Origin: Paenibacillus sp. H1-7
GTDB taxonomy: Bacteria > Bacillota > Bacilli > Paenibacillales > NBRC-103111
Length of the DNA: 64,000 bases
Reading direction: 5' to 3'
NCBI RefSeq assembly: GCF_022354825.1
Contig: NZ_CP031168.1
Coordinates: forward strand, 6,263,501-6,327,500
Shown one piece after another: positions 8,680 to 16,917 of this stretch (the stretch's first letter is position 1; each line of letters opens with the position of its first letter). Under the pieces are notes generated by a model that was given only the letters and a program-made list of their open reading frames with translations, was not told the DNA's origin and did not search any database. Both the position numbers and the translations under genes were made by a program.

Positions 8680-9960
8680 TTATTTTTCTTTTTTATGAAC
8701 AAAAGATGCATTCACTTTTTGCGGGTCAATAATGAGCTGCAAGCCTGGACTCGTTCTTTGCACGGCATTATGCAGCTTCAGGATCGTATCCTCCGACTCC
8801 GAAGACACGATGTTCAACGTATAGGAAATACTAGAAAGGTAGGCGGGAACATAGGACGCTCCGTACCAGCCTGAGTACCTATCAAGCTGTCCGTTCACTT
8901 CGACCTCGACGGATTGTACCGATATACCTCTGTCGGCGGCGATGGCAACCGTAGCTTCCGCAATGCTGCTCCCCAATGCGCCGAGCATCATTTCGACCGA
9001 ATTGGGAATTAAATGAATTTTATCCAAATCGGATAAGCTGTCGTGCATAATCTGAACATTTCGGATATGAATGTCCCTTGTCAGCTCGTTTTCCGTTTCG
9101 ACGATTCTTACCTTCACATTTCCGGATTGAGAGAAGGATTCTCTCTTTGCCGAAGTGTTCATGATAGGAATCGCTTGCTTCTTGACTGAGACGTGGTCGG
9201 GAGCAGGGGACTCCTGTTTCACGGCAGCTTGTTCTTTGCCCGCTGCTTCCTGTTGGAGGACAGGCTTCTCGACAGCCGTTGGCGGTTCGCTCTTCTTTTC
9301 CTCTTCCGCATAGGAATAATCAATCACATAGGGACCCGAATCTTGTGCCCCGTTGTACTGCTGGCGGTCACGAAACCATAGTGTGGCAATCCATTTTTCG
9401 CCGGTTTTCAGCTCTCTTGAGCCGTGCATGGATAGAGGGTGCGGTGTGGCGCTATTTGGGTAGCAGTTATGGAAGAGGAGCAGCGTCCCCTCCGTCGGAG
9501 CCACTTCGAAATTGAGGTTGGGAAAATAGGTCTCGCCTCCGTTGCCTTCTTCGACGTCATTCAAATACATGAGCGCCGTATATAGCCGCTGCCCTCCTTC
9601 CTCGTAAAACCTTTTGCCGGCAACGGACGACAAATCGTAAGTATCCAGATGCGCACCGAATCTGCCTCCAACCCCATACCTCGCAACCTGCAAATTTTCG
9701 GCGTAGTGAAGCGGATGTCCCATAATGGAAGCGACCCGCTCCGTTACTTGCTTCACAACGTCATTAGCCTGATGCGTAAACCAGGCGAATTCAGATTTGC
9801 GGAATTCCGAAGTAATGACTTCCTTTTCACCGATAACCTGAGCCGGCTGCAGCTGGTTTCTGGCCATTTCGATCAATTGGCGGCACTCCCAGCCGGATAA
9901 GACATTCTCGTATTTCGCTACACGCGGTTCTTCATTAAAGATGACGGAAGGTTCCTTCAT
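8680..9960 (-). CDS. Prolyl 4-hydroxylase fused to a cysteine-less OsmC-like domain
   Basis: This 426-residue protein is predicted to be an Fe(II)/2-oxoglutarate dioxygenase that hydroxylates proline. Residues 1-200 carry the full prolyl 4-hydroxylase signature: H104 and D106 in FGAHLDTYD, H179 in SMHGSREL, and K189 in TGEKW exactly ten residues later. About 80 linker residues rich in Glu, Lys, Ala and Pro follow. Residues 283-422 resemble OsmC (PNSVEMMLGALGSSIAEA, SVEVEVNGQLD), but S332 replaces the usual Cys and the domain contains no cysteine, so peroxidase activity is not expected. AAGGAGG seven bases before the ATG at 9960 fixes the start. The nearby collagen-like protein is the obvious candidate substrate (inference). 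The OsmC match is less certain than the hydroxylase match. Confidence 0.85.
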   Translation of the reverse strand: MKEPSVIFNEEPRVAKYENVLSGWECRQLIEMARNQLQPAQVIGEKEVITSEFRKSEFAWFTHQANDVVKQVTERVASIMGHPLHYAENLQVARYGVGGRFGAHLDTYDLSSVAGKRFYEEGGQRLYTALMYLNDVEEGNGGETYFPNLNFEVAPTEGTLLLFHNCYPNSATPHPLSMHGSRELKTGEKWIATLWFRDRQQYNGAQDSGPYVIDYSYAEEEKKSEPPTAVEKPVLQQEAAGKEQAAVKQESPAPDHVSVKKQAIPIMNTSAKRESFSQSGNVKVRIVETENELTRDIHIRNVQIMHDSLSDLDKIHLIPNSVEMMLGALGSSIAEATVAIAADRGISVQSVEVEVNGQLDRYSGWYGASYVPAYLSSISYTLNIVSSESEDTILKLHNAVQRTSPGLQLIIDPQKVNASFVHKKEK

Positions 9961-10135
9961 CAGTCGGCCTCCTTTTGAGCATACTTCTACATCGACTATC
10001 ATATTGCCAAGTACGGCGGCCTGTGTGGACGAAGAGAATGGAGCTGACGCCCTTTTATCCGCAGGTCCCTTAGACCATGCTTCCGGCGTTTTCCAAAGTT
10101 AATACAAGCGTCTATTTCAATCAATCCTATCGTTA

Positions 10136-10144
10136 CATATGTTA
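10136..10144 (+). promoter_or_regulatory. Sigma-K-like -10 element (CATATGTTA) before the ACP operon
   Basis: CATATGTTA fits the mother-cell sigma-K -10 consensus CATAnnnTA and lies 67 bases before the ATG at 10211. Seventeen bases upstream there is TC rather than the consensus AC. The identical nine bases recur before three other genes in the window. Confidence 0.4.
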
Positions 10145-10210
10145 GTAAGAAGAATTTAGAAAAAAAGGATAGCTACCGTCTTCTTGTCAACAGGAGGGAA
10201 AGGAAACCCG

Positions 10211-11995
10211 ATGGATATTTTTCAATTAAGAATACGTAACAACTATTATCAAACATTGCTGTTTCAGGGAGGCTTCAAAAGAATCATCGAAATTTTATAT
10301 CCCATTTTTCATCTGGGGAATGAGGATTTCATTTGGGAAGTCTATCGGCAACTACTGAAACGGGAACCGGATGCTGCGGGTTATTATACTCATCTTAGTA
10401 GTCTGGCTGCAAGCATGTCTAAGGCTGAGGTAGTTGCTTCCATTATCCAAAGCGAAGAAGCCGAGCATTTATATCAGCAGCCGGTTCCTCCCGAGCAAGC
10501 CGGATCGCCTGACCGTATTCTCATCGCCGATCACATGCAAAGATTGTACGGCTACAATGAATTTCATTTCATCTATGCTCTTTACTACGAACTGTTAGGC
10601 CGCAAACCGGATTTGCCTGGTCTCGATAGTCATATCTATCATTTGAACCGGGGCTTGTCGAGAGGCAAATTATTCAAAAGCTTCTTGATATCGGCTGAAT
10701 GCATCGGCGCTTTATCTTCTCCCTATCCGCCGATGACTCACGAGCCCCCTCCAGCGTCGTTGGCTCCAAGTACACATTTGATGAACCGACGTAATAAATC
10801 GTCCGGCAAAGGCTTCATCTTTCGTCATGGAACGACCCGTGTCGGGTTCTATCTTGGATATCCGATGCGAATTTCTCTCGATGGCGAAGGAATCGGGCGG
10901 TTCATTGCAAGATTGCTGGAAGGGCTGCTGCTTCATAGCGAAGATGTCGTCATAGATGTTGTTTGTTTCGAAATGAACTATTCGCATCTTGTAGAGACCC
11001 TCGGCAAATTTGCCGCTCAATTCCCGAACCGAGTGTTTATTCATGCATTTCAGGATATCGAATGGGTCAATAACCATGTCCATGTCGATGCATGGATTAT
11101 TCCTTACGTGGGATTGGAGTCGGCGCTGCAATTGCAGAAGCCTATCATTCTGTGCCTGCATGACATGGTTCATCTTCATTTCAAAGAAATGTATTACGAC
11201 AAAAATCCTCAGTGGTGCATGGAGATCGAACGGGTTGCTTCCGCCATGGCGGGCAAAGCCGAAGCCGTCCTCTTCCAATCCGAATTTACACGTAATAATG
11301 AAGGATTGCGGTTTCTGCAAATTCCATCTCATAAAACCCACGTCGTCCGCTTCGCGCCGCCGATTGAAGAGTACCACGCGATCGGCACCTACGACGAAAG
11401 CTTGTTCAGGCAAAAATACAATCTGTATGACGAGTACATCGTATTTCCGTCGGTGATTCGTCTGCACAAAAACCATGAACGGCTTATCGAAGCGTTCCTG
11501 TACTTTAAAGCGTCCAACCGTGAGAATAGAACCCGCCTGTTCTTGACCGACGATTATGTTCATCGACCTAACAGCGCCGAAATAGCAGCCATTTTACGCC
11601 GATACCCCGATTTGCAGGGCAGTATCATCTTCTCCCAAAACCGGATGCCGATTTACGACGTCCCTTCGCTGTACAAGTATGCCAAGGGCACCATCGTGCC
11701 GACGCTGTTCGAAGGAGCCATCCCGTTTCCGATTCTGGAATCGCTCCTGATGGGAACGCAGGTATCCGTAAGCAAAATCGGAGTTACACAGGAAGTCGTA
11801 CCGGATATGGATCCGTTTATCCCGTTTGACCCATACAACGTCTATGAGATGTCCATAGCCATTTACAGGCTGATCTATTCCCACAGCTCCTTGGCGGCTA
11901 TTCAAGCTTCCGCATTGAGCAGCTCCCTTCAGAGAACGTGGAGCGATGTAGCCCGTGATTATTATAAGGTTATTAAAAGCATTCGAAGGAGATAG
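10211..11995 (+). CDS. DUF4214 repeat protein with C-terminal family 4 glycosyltransferase
   Basis: This 594-residue cytosolic protein is predicted to transfer a sugar. The N-terminal 175 residues contain two DUF4214-like helical repeats (VYRQLLKREPDAAGYYTHL and LYYELLGRKPDLPGLDSHI). From about residue 205 there is a GT-B glycosyltransferase, with FYLGYPMRISLDGEGIGR, IILCLHDMVHLHFKEMYY, the central FPSVIRLHKNHERLIEAF and the donor-site PTLFEGAIPFPILESLLMG (E-x7-E type). I chose the ATG at 10211, with AAAGGA six bases and GGAGG thirteen bases upstream, over an upstream TTG. It heads a five-gene operon with the ACP and acylation genes, so it may transfer the acylated sugar. Confidence 0.88.
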   Translation: MDIFQLRIRNNYYQTLLFQGGFKRIIEILYPIFHLGNEDFIWEVYRQLLKREPDAAGYYTHLSSLAASMSKAEVVASIIQSEEAEHLYQQPVPPEQAGSPDRILIADHMQRLYGYNEFHFIYALYYELLGRKPDLPGLDSHIYHLNRGLSRGKLFKSFLISAECIGALSSPYPPMTHEPPPASLAPSTHLMNRRNKSSGKGFIFRHGTTRVGFYLGYPMRISLDGEGIGRFIARLLEGLLLHSEDVVIDVVCFEMNYSHLVETLGKFAAQFPNRVFIHAFQDIEWVNNHVHVDAWIIPYVGLESALQLQKPIILCLHDMVHLHFKEMYYDKNPQWCMEIERVASAMAGKAEAVLFQSEFTRNNEGLRFLQIPSHKTHVVRFAPPIEEYHAIGTYDESLFRQKYNLYDEYIVFPSVIRLHKNHERLIEAFLYFKASNRENRTRLFLTDDYVHRPNSAEIAAILRRYPDLQGSIIFSQNRMPIYDVPSLYKYAKGTIVPTLFEGAIPFPILESLLMGTQVSVSKIGVTQEVVPDMDPFIPFDPYNVYEMSIAIYRLIYSHSSLAAIQASALSSSLQRTWSDVARDYYKVIKSIRRR

Positions 11996-11997
11996 CC

Positions 11998-12240
11998 ATG
12001 GAAAACCAATTGCTTCGCATCATTAATAAAATATTGAACAAAAAGGAAAACCCGAGAGGGCGTTATGAGGCTCTCGATCCAGCGGCTTCGTTAAGAAGCG
12101 ATCTGCAGTTCGATTCGCTTGATTTAGCTGAATTTACGGTTCGGATTGAGGACGAATTCGGCGTTGATGTTTTTGAGGACGGGAACGTAGATACAATACA
12201 AGACGTTTTACAAAAAATAGCCCGGAGCGAAAGCTTATGA
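11998..12240 (+). CDS. Acyl carrier protein
   Basis: This 80-residue carrier is predicted to hold an acyl group on a 4'-phosphopantetheine arm. The attachment serine is S40 in the LQFDSLDLAEF motif, followed by the acidic helix RIEDEFGVDVFEDG. AAGGAG lies six bases before the ATG, three bases after the glycosyltransferase stop. Its stop overlaps the start of the AMP ligase (ATGA). It is not next to fatty-acid synthesis genes; it sits with a ligase, a reductase and an N-acyltransferase. It is therefore more likely dedicated to sugar acylation, comparable to RfbK of V. cholerae O1 (inference). Confidence 0.93.
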   Translation: MENQLLRIINKILNKKENPRGRYEALDPAASLRSDLQFDSLDLAEFTVRIEDEFGVDVFEDGNVDTIQDVLQKIARSESL

Positions 12241-13481
12241 GTCTGTTTTGGATAGATGAAGCGCGCGGAATAAAAAAAAGCTATGCGGATTTAATAGCGG
12301 ACATGAACGCGAAGAACGGCTGCAGGCGCTGCATTTTCTACGATAATCCCTACCATATCTTTTTGGAGTTAGTTCACAGCATGGCGTACGGGATCGGCGT
12401 TGAAATGCTCGACTCCAATTTCTCGGAAAGCGAAAGGAGCCGTCTCGGCGTCAGCCCAAGCATGCTGGTATCAGAGACTGAAACCGGCGGCCGTCCCATC
12501 GCGGACTTCGAAGAGCTATGCACTCGAATCGATGCAGCCAAAGAGCGATGGAGCGTAACGATCTACACGTCAGGAACTACGGGCAGGCCGAAGAAAGTGA
12601 CCCATTCTTTATCCACCATAGCAAGAAGCGTAAAACAAGGGCCCAGATATAAGGACAATGTCTGGGCATTTTCTTTTAACCCGACCCATTTTGCCGGACT
12701 CCAAGTCTTTTTCCAGGCATTCTTCAATCGCAATCCGATGCTGTATATCTTCGATACCGATAAGAATGAAGTTCATTCTCTCCTGCTGAAATATGGAGTA
12801 ACCAATATTTCCGCTACGCCGACATTTTACAGAACGCTGCTGCCCTTCATGGAGCATCCTTTGCCGGACGTACGGATTGTTACAGTCGGGGGAGAGAAGT
12901 TCGATTCGAACGTCCTAAAAGACCTTGGCAGAGTGATGCCCCATGCGAAAATAAGAAATGTTTACGCCTCGACCGAGGCGGGAAGCTTGTTCGGCTCCGT
13001 AGGGGAAATATTCGAAATCAACGAGTCCCTCCGGCCCTTTGTTAAAATCTCGGACGACCGGGAGCTGCTTATTCACAAAAGCCTCCTGGGTGCCGCCGAG
13101 GAGGTGTCCCTGGCAGACGGGGACTGGTATCACACCGGGGATACAGTCACGCTTCTTGACGAGCATAGATTCGTATTCGCTGCAAGAAAAACCGAGATGA
13201 TCAATATCGGCGGTTATAAAGTAAACCCGCATGAGGTGGAAGAACAAATCAAGACCGTAGACGGGGTCCTGGATGTGCTCGTGAAAGCGAGGCATAACCG
13301 CATTACCGGCAATATATTGGTTGCAGACATTGTGAAGGCATCCGGATACGACGAGCAGCAGCTGGAGGATTCAATTAGAAACATATTGGTGTCCACTCTG
13401 CAAGCTTGGAAGATCCCCCGGCTGTTTCATTTTGTGAACGAATTACCTAAATCTCGAACAGGCAAAAAGGTGAGGACATGA
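12237..13481 (+). CDS. AMP-dependent acyl ligase (ANL superfamily), ACP-loading candidate
   Basis: This enzyme is predicted to activate a carboxylic acid with ATP and load it onto the adjacent ACP. The 414 residues include the P-loop-like YTSGTTGRPKKVTHS at about 105, RNVYASTEAGSLFGSVGE (A5), DWYHTGDTV (A7), INIGGYKVNPHEVEEQI (A8) and the C-terminal PKSRTGKKVRT carrying the adenylation lysine. It is shorter than the usual 500 residues; the region before the A3 motif is compressed. It overlaps the ACP gene and the SDR gene by four bases on each side, so the three are translationally coupled. Substrate unknown; RfbL of V. cholerae is a functional parallel, not a demonstrated homologue. Confidence 0.9.
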   Translation: MSLFWIDEARGIKKSYADLIADMNAKNGCRRCIFYDNPYHIFLELVHSMAYGIGVEMLDSNFSESERSRLGVSPSMLVSETETGGRPIADFEELCTRIDAAKERWSVTIYTSGTTGRPKKVTHSLSTIARSVKQGPRYKDNVWAFSFNPTHFAGLQVFFQAFFNRNPMLYIFDTDKNEVHSLLLKYGVTNISATPTFYRTLLPFMEHPLPDVRIVTVGGEKFDSNVLKDLGRVMPHAKIRNVYASTEAGSLFGSVGEIFEINESLRPFVKISDDRELLIHKSLLGAAEEVSLADGDWYHTGDTVTLLDEHRFVFAARKTEMINIGGYKVNPHEVEEQIKTVDGVLDVLVKARHNRITGNILVADIVKASGYDEQQLEDSIRNILVSTLQAWKIPRLFHFVNELPKSRTGKKVRT

Positions 13482-14203
13482 AAACCATCATAGTTACCGG
13501 AGATACAGGCGGCTTGGGGCGGCAAATCGTCCAGACGCTATTGAAGGAAGGCAATTATCGCGTTGTTGGAATCAGCAGGAAGGAAAACGAGGCTACCGCA
13601 TCGTTCCGGGAGAAGTACCCCGAGAGGTACCACCATTTGAGCTATGATCTAAGCGAGCTCCAATCGATCCGCAAGCTTTATTTGCAGCATCTGAAGCCGC
13701 TTGGGCCAATCTATGGCCTGGTCAACAACTCCGCAATGGCCTATGACGATATCGTTACGAACATCAATACGGATGCGCTGCAGCAGATGTTTCAGGTCAA
13801 TGTGTTCGCCCCGATGCTGCTGACCAAGTATGCTATCCGGGATATGCTGTTCCACAGAACAAAGGGGTCTATCGTTCATATTTCTTCGGTAAGCGCTCAT
13901 ACCGGTTATAAAGGTTTAAGCATGTACGCTTCGAGCAAAGGCGCGCTGGAGGCATTCTCAAAAGGAACGGCCAGAGAATGGGGAAGCCTGGGCATCCGCT
14001 CCAATTGCGTCTCCCCCGGCTTCATGGAAACTGCGATGAGCGAATCGCTGTCCCAGGAGCAAAAAAACAAAATCTACGGCAGAACCTCGTTAAAGGAGGA
14101 AACCGATCCGGAAAGCGTTGCGAACACGGTGGCGTTTCTCCTCTCGGAGGATGCACGCTCCATAACCGGAACGGTAATCCACGTCGATAACGGAACCATT
14201 TAG
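13478..14203 (+). CDS. Short-chain dehydrogenase/reductase, FabG-like
   Basis: This 241-residue NAD(P)-dependent oxidoreductase probably reduces a keto group on the ACP-bound acyl chain. It has the cofactor loop GDTGGLGRQIVQ, the LVNNSAMAYDDIV strand, the active-site Ser in SIVHISSVSAHTGY and the YASSKGALEAF (YxxxK) motif. The C-terminus carries SITGTVIHVDNGTI, as in FabG-type reductases. Its ATG overlaps the ligase stop (ATGA). Position inside an ACP-ligase operon supports a role in tailoring the acyl group, but oxidation of a sugar cannot be excluded. Confidence 0.92.
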   Translation: MKTIIVTGDTGGLGRQIVQTLLKEGNYRVVGISRKENEATASFREKYPERYHHLSYDLSELQSIRKLYLQHLKPLGPIYGLVNNSAMAYDDIVTNINTDALQQMFQVNVFAPMLLTKYAIRDMLFHRTKGSIVHISSVSAHTGYKGLSMYASSKGALEAFSKGTAREWGSLGIRSNCVSPGFMETAMSESLSQEQKNKIYGRTSLKEETDPESVANTVAFLLSEDARSITGTVIHVDNGTI

Positions 14204-14241
14204 AATGAGACAGGATTTGGCTATGAAAGGAGTGTTGCCGT

Positions 14242-14877
14242 ATGCTGGATATTATTATCGTTGGCGCTGGAGGGTTCGGACGGGAAGTTTATCTGTGGGC
14301 GAAGGATGCATTTCCGGAGAACGAATACAGAATCAAAGGATTTCTTTCGCCTAACCCTCATGATCTGGATTCATTCCGTACTAAGGCAAAGATACTTGGC
14401 GATGAGAACACCTATGACATTCAGGAGAATGACCGGTTCTTGTTTGCCATCGGCAATATTGATATTAAGAAGCGGGTCGTTACGCAGCTAAAGCAGCGGG
14501 GGGCACAATTCCTTACTCTCATCCACCCGACAGCCATCGTTGCGCCGACCGCAACTATTGGGGAAGGCGTCATCCTCTGTCCCTTCGTTACCGTAAGCGA
14601 TCATGTGGAAATAGGGAATTATGTCATGATGAATTTTTATTCCTCCTGCGGTCATGATGCCAAGGTGGGAGACTTCTCCATCCTATGCCCGTACGCCACG
14701 GTGAACGGATTTTCCGTCCTGCAGAATGAAGTATTCCTGGCCAGCCACTCTACGGTCACCCCCTGGAAAAAGGTGGGATACAGAGCGCAGGTAAGCGCCA
14801 ATTCCGTTGTTATGTACGACGTTCCCGATTACAACTTTGTCTTTGGCGTCCCCGGCAGAAATAAACGGATCTTTTAA
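14242..14877 (+). CDS. PglD/NeuD-like sugar N- or O-acyltransferase
   Basis: This 211-residue protein is predicted to acylate a nucleotide-linked amino sugar. It has the PglD-type layout: an N-terminal Rossmann-like domain (MLDIIIVGAGGFGREVYLWAKD) and then a left-handed beta-helix built of hexapeptides (HPTAIVAPTATIGEGVILC, VTVSDHVEIGNYVMM). The catalytic His candidate is in SCGHDAKVGDFS, and the protein ends VPDYNFVFGVPGR. AAAGGAG precedes the ATG. It is the last gene before a terminator, in an operon with an ACP. It may accept acyl-ACP rather than acetyl-CoA and act on the 4-amino sugar made by the RfbE-like aminotransferase at 16918 (inference). Confidence 0.88.
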   Translation: MLDIIIVGAGGFGREVYLWAKDAFPENEYRIKGFLSPNPHDLDSFRTKAKILGDENTYDIQENDRFLFAIGNIDIKKRVVTQLKQRGAQFLTLIHPTAIVAPTATIGEGVILCPFVTVSDHVEIGNYVMMNFYSSCGHDAKVGDFSILCPYATVNGFSVLQNEVFLASHSTVTPWKKVGYRAQVSANSVVMYDVPDYNFVFGVPGRNKRIF

Positions 14878-14882
14878 CCCAT

Positions 14883-14930
14883 AGAGGGCTATCCCTTTGT
14901 CCGAACAATAAGGGATAGCCCTCTTCATTT
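14883..14930 (+). terminator. Terminator of the ACP-acyltransferase operon
   Basis: A perfect 15-base stem (AGAGGGCTATCCCTT and its complement) with a twelve-base loop is followed by TCATTTT. It lies just after the stop at 14877 and separates convergent genes. Confidence 0.85.
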
Positions 14931-14951
14931 TATCTGCTTTGTTGTTCGATC

Positions 14952-15602
14952 TCATTTCAATCTCATTCCACTGAATATTTGATCCCAAAGCTGCACATTC
15001 ACAAATATATTGGGAGCTTGATGAGCCTGAAGCACGCAGACCCCTTTCATTCCCCAATCCAGCTCCACATAGCCCTCCATACTTTCTAATGGCTGAACAA
15101 CAAGAATATGGAACCGGCCTTTCGTCATGCGGGATAGAATGCTTTGCAGCTGGACGATTTCTTCTCTCGAATCGTTCGACCACCTTACGAACAACAGGGA
15201 TCGGCTGTTTGCGATTTTATCCAGAAATCGAGTGGCAAGATAATTGTATTTTCCTTTAATGGCAGGGTACATGTTCATCCAGTCCGCGGTATTAGGAAAA
15301 TCGTGAACCGTAATAATATTATAGTACGCATCCGTAACATAGAGGGAATTCGACGTTTGATACTCCCCGTCATCAAATACATAATCGACACCACCAGGTA
15401 AAAATAGATTATTCAGTTCCATGAAATGTTGAAAGCGGTTGGACAGCAGCCTGTTCACATCCGAGAGTGAAGGAGATAAATTCCAATCCAACGGTCCCGC
15501 ATACTTTCGTAAATTAAGCCGCTTCAAATGCCATGCAGGCTCGCAATTACCTCCGAGACTAAAGATCACATCATAGGAGGTCTGGATATCCTTCAATCGC
15601 AT
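14952..15602 (-). CDS. DUF1796 family putative papain-like cysteine peptidase
   Basis: This 216-residue protein has the DUF1796 hallmark YDVIFSLGGNCEPAWHLKR near the N-terminus. Its Cys at about residue 21 is the proposed nucleophile, followed by AGPLDWNLSP. The late DWGMKGVCVL region is typical of the family's second half. GGAGG eight bases before the ATG at 15602 sets the start. Family members often sit in glycan or capsule loci, but their activity is not established, so the peptidase label is only a family annotation. A CATAnnnTA element lies 40 bases upstream. It is convergent with the acylation operon. Confidence 0.85.
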   Translation of the reverse strand: MRLKDIQTSYDVIFSLGGNCEPAWHLKRLNLRKYAGPLDWNLSPSLSDVNRLLSNRFQHFMELNNLFLPGGVDYVFDDGEYQTSNSLYVTDAYYNIITVHDFPNTADWMNMYPAIKGKYNYLATRFLDKIANSRSLLFVRWSNDSREEIVQLQSILSRMTKGRFHILVVQPLESMEGYVELDWGMKGVCVLQAHQAPNIFVNVQLWDQIFSGMRLK

Positions 15603-15633
15603 TTCTATCACCTCCTATTGATTCGTATCCCTA

Positions 15634-15642
15634 TATTCTATG
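15634..15642 (-). promoter_or_regulatory. Sigma-K-like -10 element (CATAGAATA) before the DUF1796 gene
   Basis: CATAGAATA on the minus strand matches CATAnnnTA and lies about 30 bases before the start codon. No AC dinucleotide is present at the ideal -35 distance, so support is weak. Confidence 0.3.
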
Positions 15643-15691
15643 AAATTTGGATAATAATGGATTGGACATTTCGTTATGGATACATAAGAAA

Positions 15692-15721
15692 TCCCGCATC
15701 CGAAGATGCGGGACTTTTTTT
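15692..15721. terminator. Hairpin downstream of the collagen-like gene
   Basis: TCCCGCATC and GATGCGGGA arms close on a four-base loop. The T-run is strongest on the plus strand, with a weaker TTTCTT on the minus strand where the collagen-like gene ends at 15748. It may work in both directions. Confidence 0.75.
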
Positions 15722-15747
15722 GGATAAACGCTATGCGATGACGCGTA

Positions 15748-16647
15748 TTAGGCTGGAGCGACTGAACCTACGACAACATTGATTGCTCTGTTGGTTACCG
15801 TTACGGTTGCAGCCACAGCGACAAGCAAGTCTACTTGAATTCTCAGCGTATAGGATTCAGTAATTGGAGCAAGAGCAGCCAAATTATCGACAGCTGTGAC
15901 ATCTCCCGAAACTATAGCTGGAATTACGATAGCAGTAATAATTTCAACTACACCGCTGTTTACTTGTTCTGCTAGCAATAGCTGGTTCGGGCCGCCAAAA
16001 TCTCTATACAATCTAGCAATAACATTAAATCCAACGGCTACAAGTCCAGTAACATTCACCTGGAACTCAGCGTCAACCTTAACCTGATTTGCACTAGCCG
16101 TTGTCGGAACACCAGTAAGTGTAAGAACCGTAGCTTCCGTTCCCGGTGTAATGGTTTGTGCAGTGGAAGTTCGAGTACCCATAACCGTTGTTGTTGGGCC
16201 TGTTGGACCTGTCGGGCCTGTTGCACCTGTTAACCCTGTTGGACCTGTCGGGCCTGTCGGGCCTGTCGGGCCTGTCGGACCTGTTGCACCTGTTAAGCCT
16301 GTTGGACCTGTCGGACCTGTCGGACCTGTTGCACCTGTTAACCCTGTTGGACCTGTTGGGCCTGTTGCACCTGCTGGACCGGTTGGGCCAGCAGGGCCTG
16401 GAGCGCCTGGAGCGCCTGGAGGGCCTGCTGGACCTGTCGGGCCTGGAGGGCCTCCTGCGGGTCCTGGAGGGCCTGCCGGGCCTGTCGGGCCAGTTGCGCC
16501 TGTTAAGCCGGTGGCTCCAGTCAAGCCAGTTGCCCCCGTCAAGCCGGTGGCTCCAGTCAAACCGGTAGCTCCAGTCAAACCGGTTGCCCCTGTCGGTCCC
16601 GTTGGTCCGGGAGGTCCTGGAGGTCCAGGTGGACCTATGAATGCCAT
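15748..16647 (-). CDS. Collagen-like GXT-repeat protein with BclA-like C-terminal domain
   Basis: This 299-residue protein is predicted to form a trimeric collagen-like stalk with a globular head. After MAFI there are 49 Gly-X-Y triplets: 20, then a single extra Gly, then 29. Y is mostly threonine (GPT, GAT, GLT), the usual O-glycosylation position in Bacillus spore collagens, with a minority of GPP and GAP triplets. The last 150 residues (from TTTVMGTRTSTAQ) are Val/Ala/Thr rich and beta-like, as in exosporium head domains. There is no signal peptide, consistent with assembly inside a mother cell. AAGGAG eight bases before the ATG at 16647 fixes the start. The neighbouring hydroxylase and glycosyltransferases are plausible modifying enzymes. 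Confidence 0.9.
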   Translation of the reverse strand: MAFIGPPGPPGPPGPTGPTGATGLTGATGLTGATGLTGATGLTGATGLTGATGPTGPAGPPGPAGGPPGPTGPAGPPGAPGAPGPAGPTGPAGATGPTGPTGLTGATGPTGPTGPTGLTGATGPTGPTGPTGPTGPTGLTGATGPTGPTGPTTTVMGTRTSTAQTITPGTEATVLTLTGVPTTASANQVKVDAEFQVNVTGLVAVGFNVIARLYRDFGGPNQLLLAEQVNSGVVEIITAIVIPAIVSGDVTAVDNLAALAPITESYTLRIQVDLLVAVAATVTVTNRAINVVVGSVAPA

Positions 16648-16863
16648 ATAAATCACTCCTTTAATTTAAGATACTATATTAATATGTTACTGCTTGTTCA
16701 CCGCCACGGTACATGCCGATAGATCAATACATATTTTGATAATAAAGTAGACTCATCCATTTAAAGGCAAACATATTACCAGCTTCCCCCACGGCATTCA
16801 AACCTATCCTCTCAGGTTGGGCCGGAAATGCCGCTGCATTCGAGTCCCTTATCTCCCTCCACG

Positions 16864-16872
16864 CATATAGTA
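16864..16872 (+). promoter_or_regulatory. Sigma-K-like -10 element (CATATAGTA) before the RfbE-like gene
   Basis: CATATAGTA matches CATAnnnTA and lies 45 bases before the GTG start at 16918. The -35 position reads TC instead of AC, so this is a weak call. Confidence 0.3.
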
Positions 16873-16917
16873 GTAAAGAATGCTTCATTATCAGTTACGA
16901 TGTGGGGGAGATTCGTA

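Noticed and set aside
16151..16651. Plus-strand open frame opposite the collagen-like gene (Gly/Pro/Val-rich)
   Set aside because: It is the antisense of the GXT repeats; the minus frame has the ribosome site, start and head domain.
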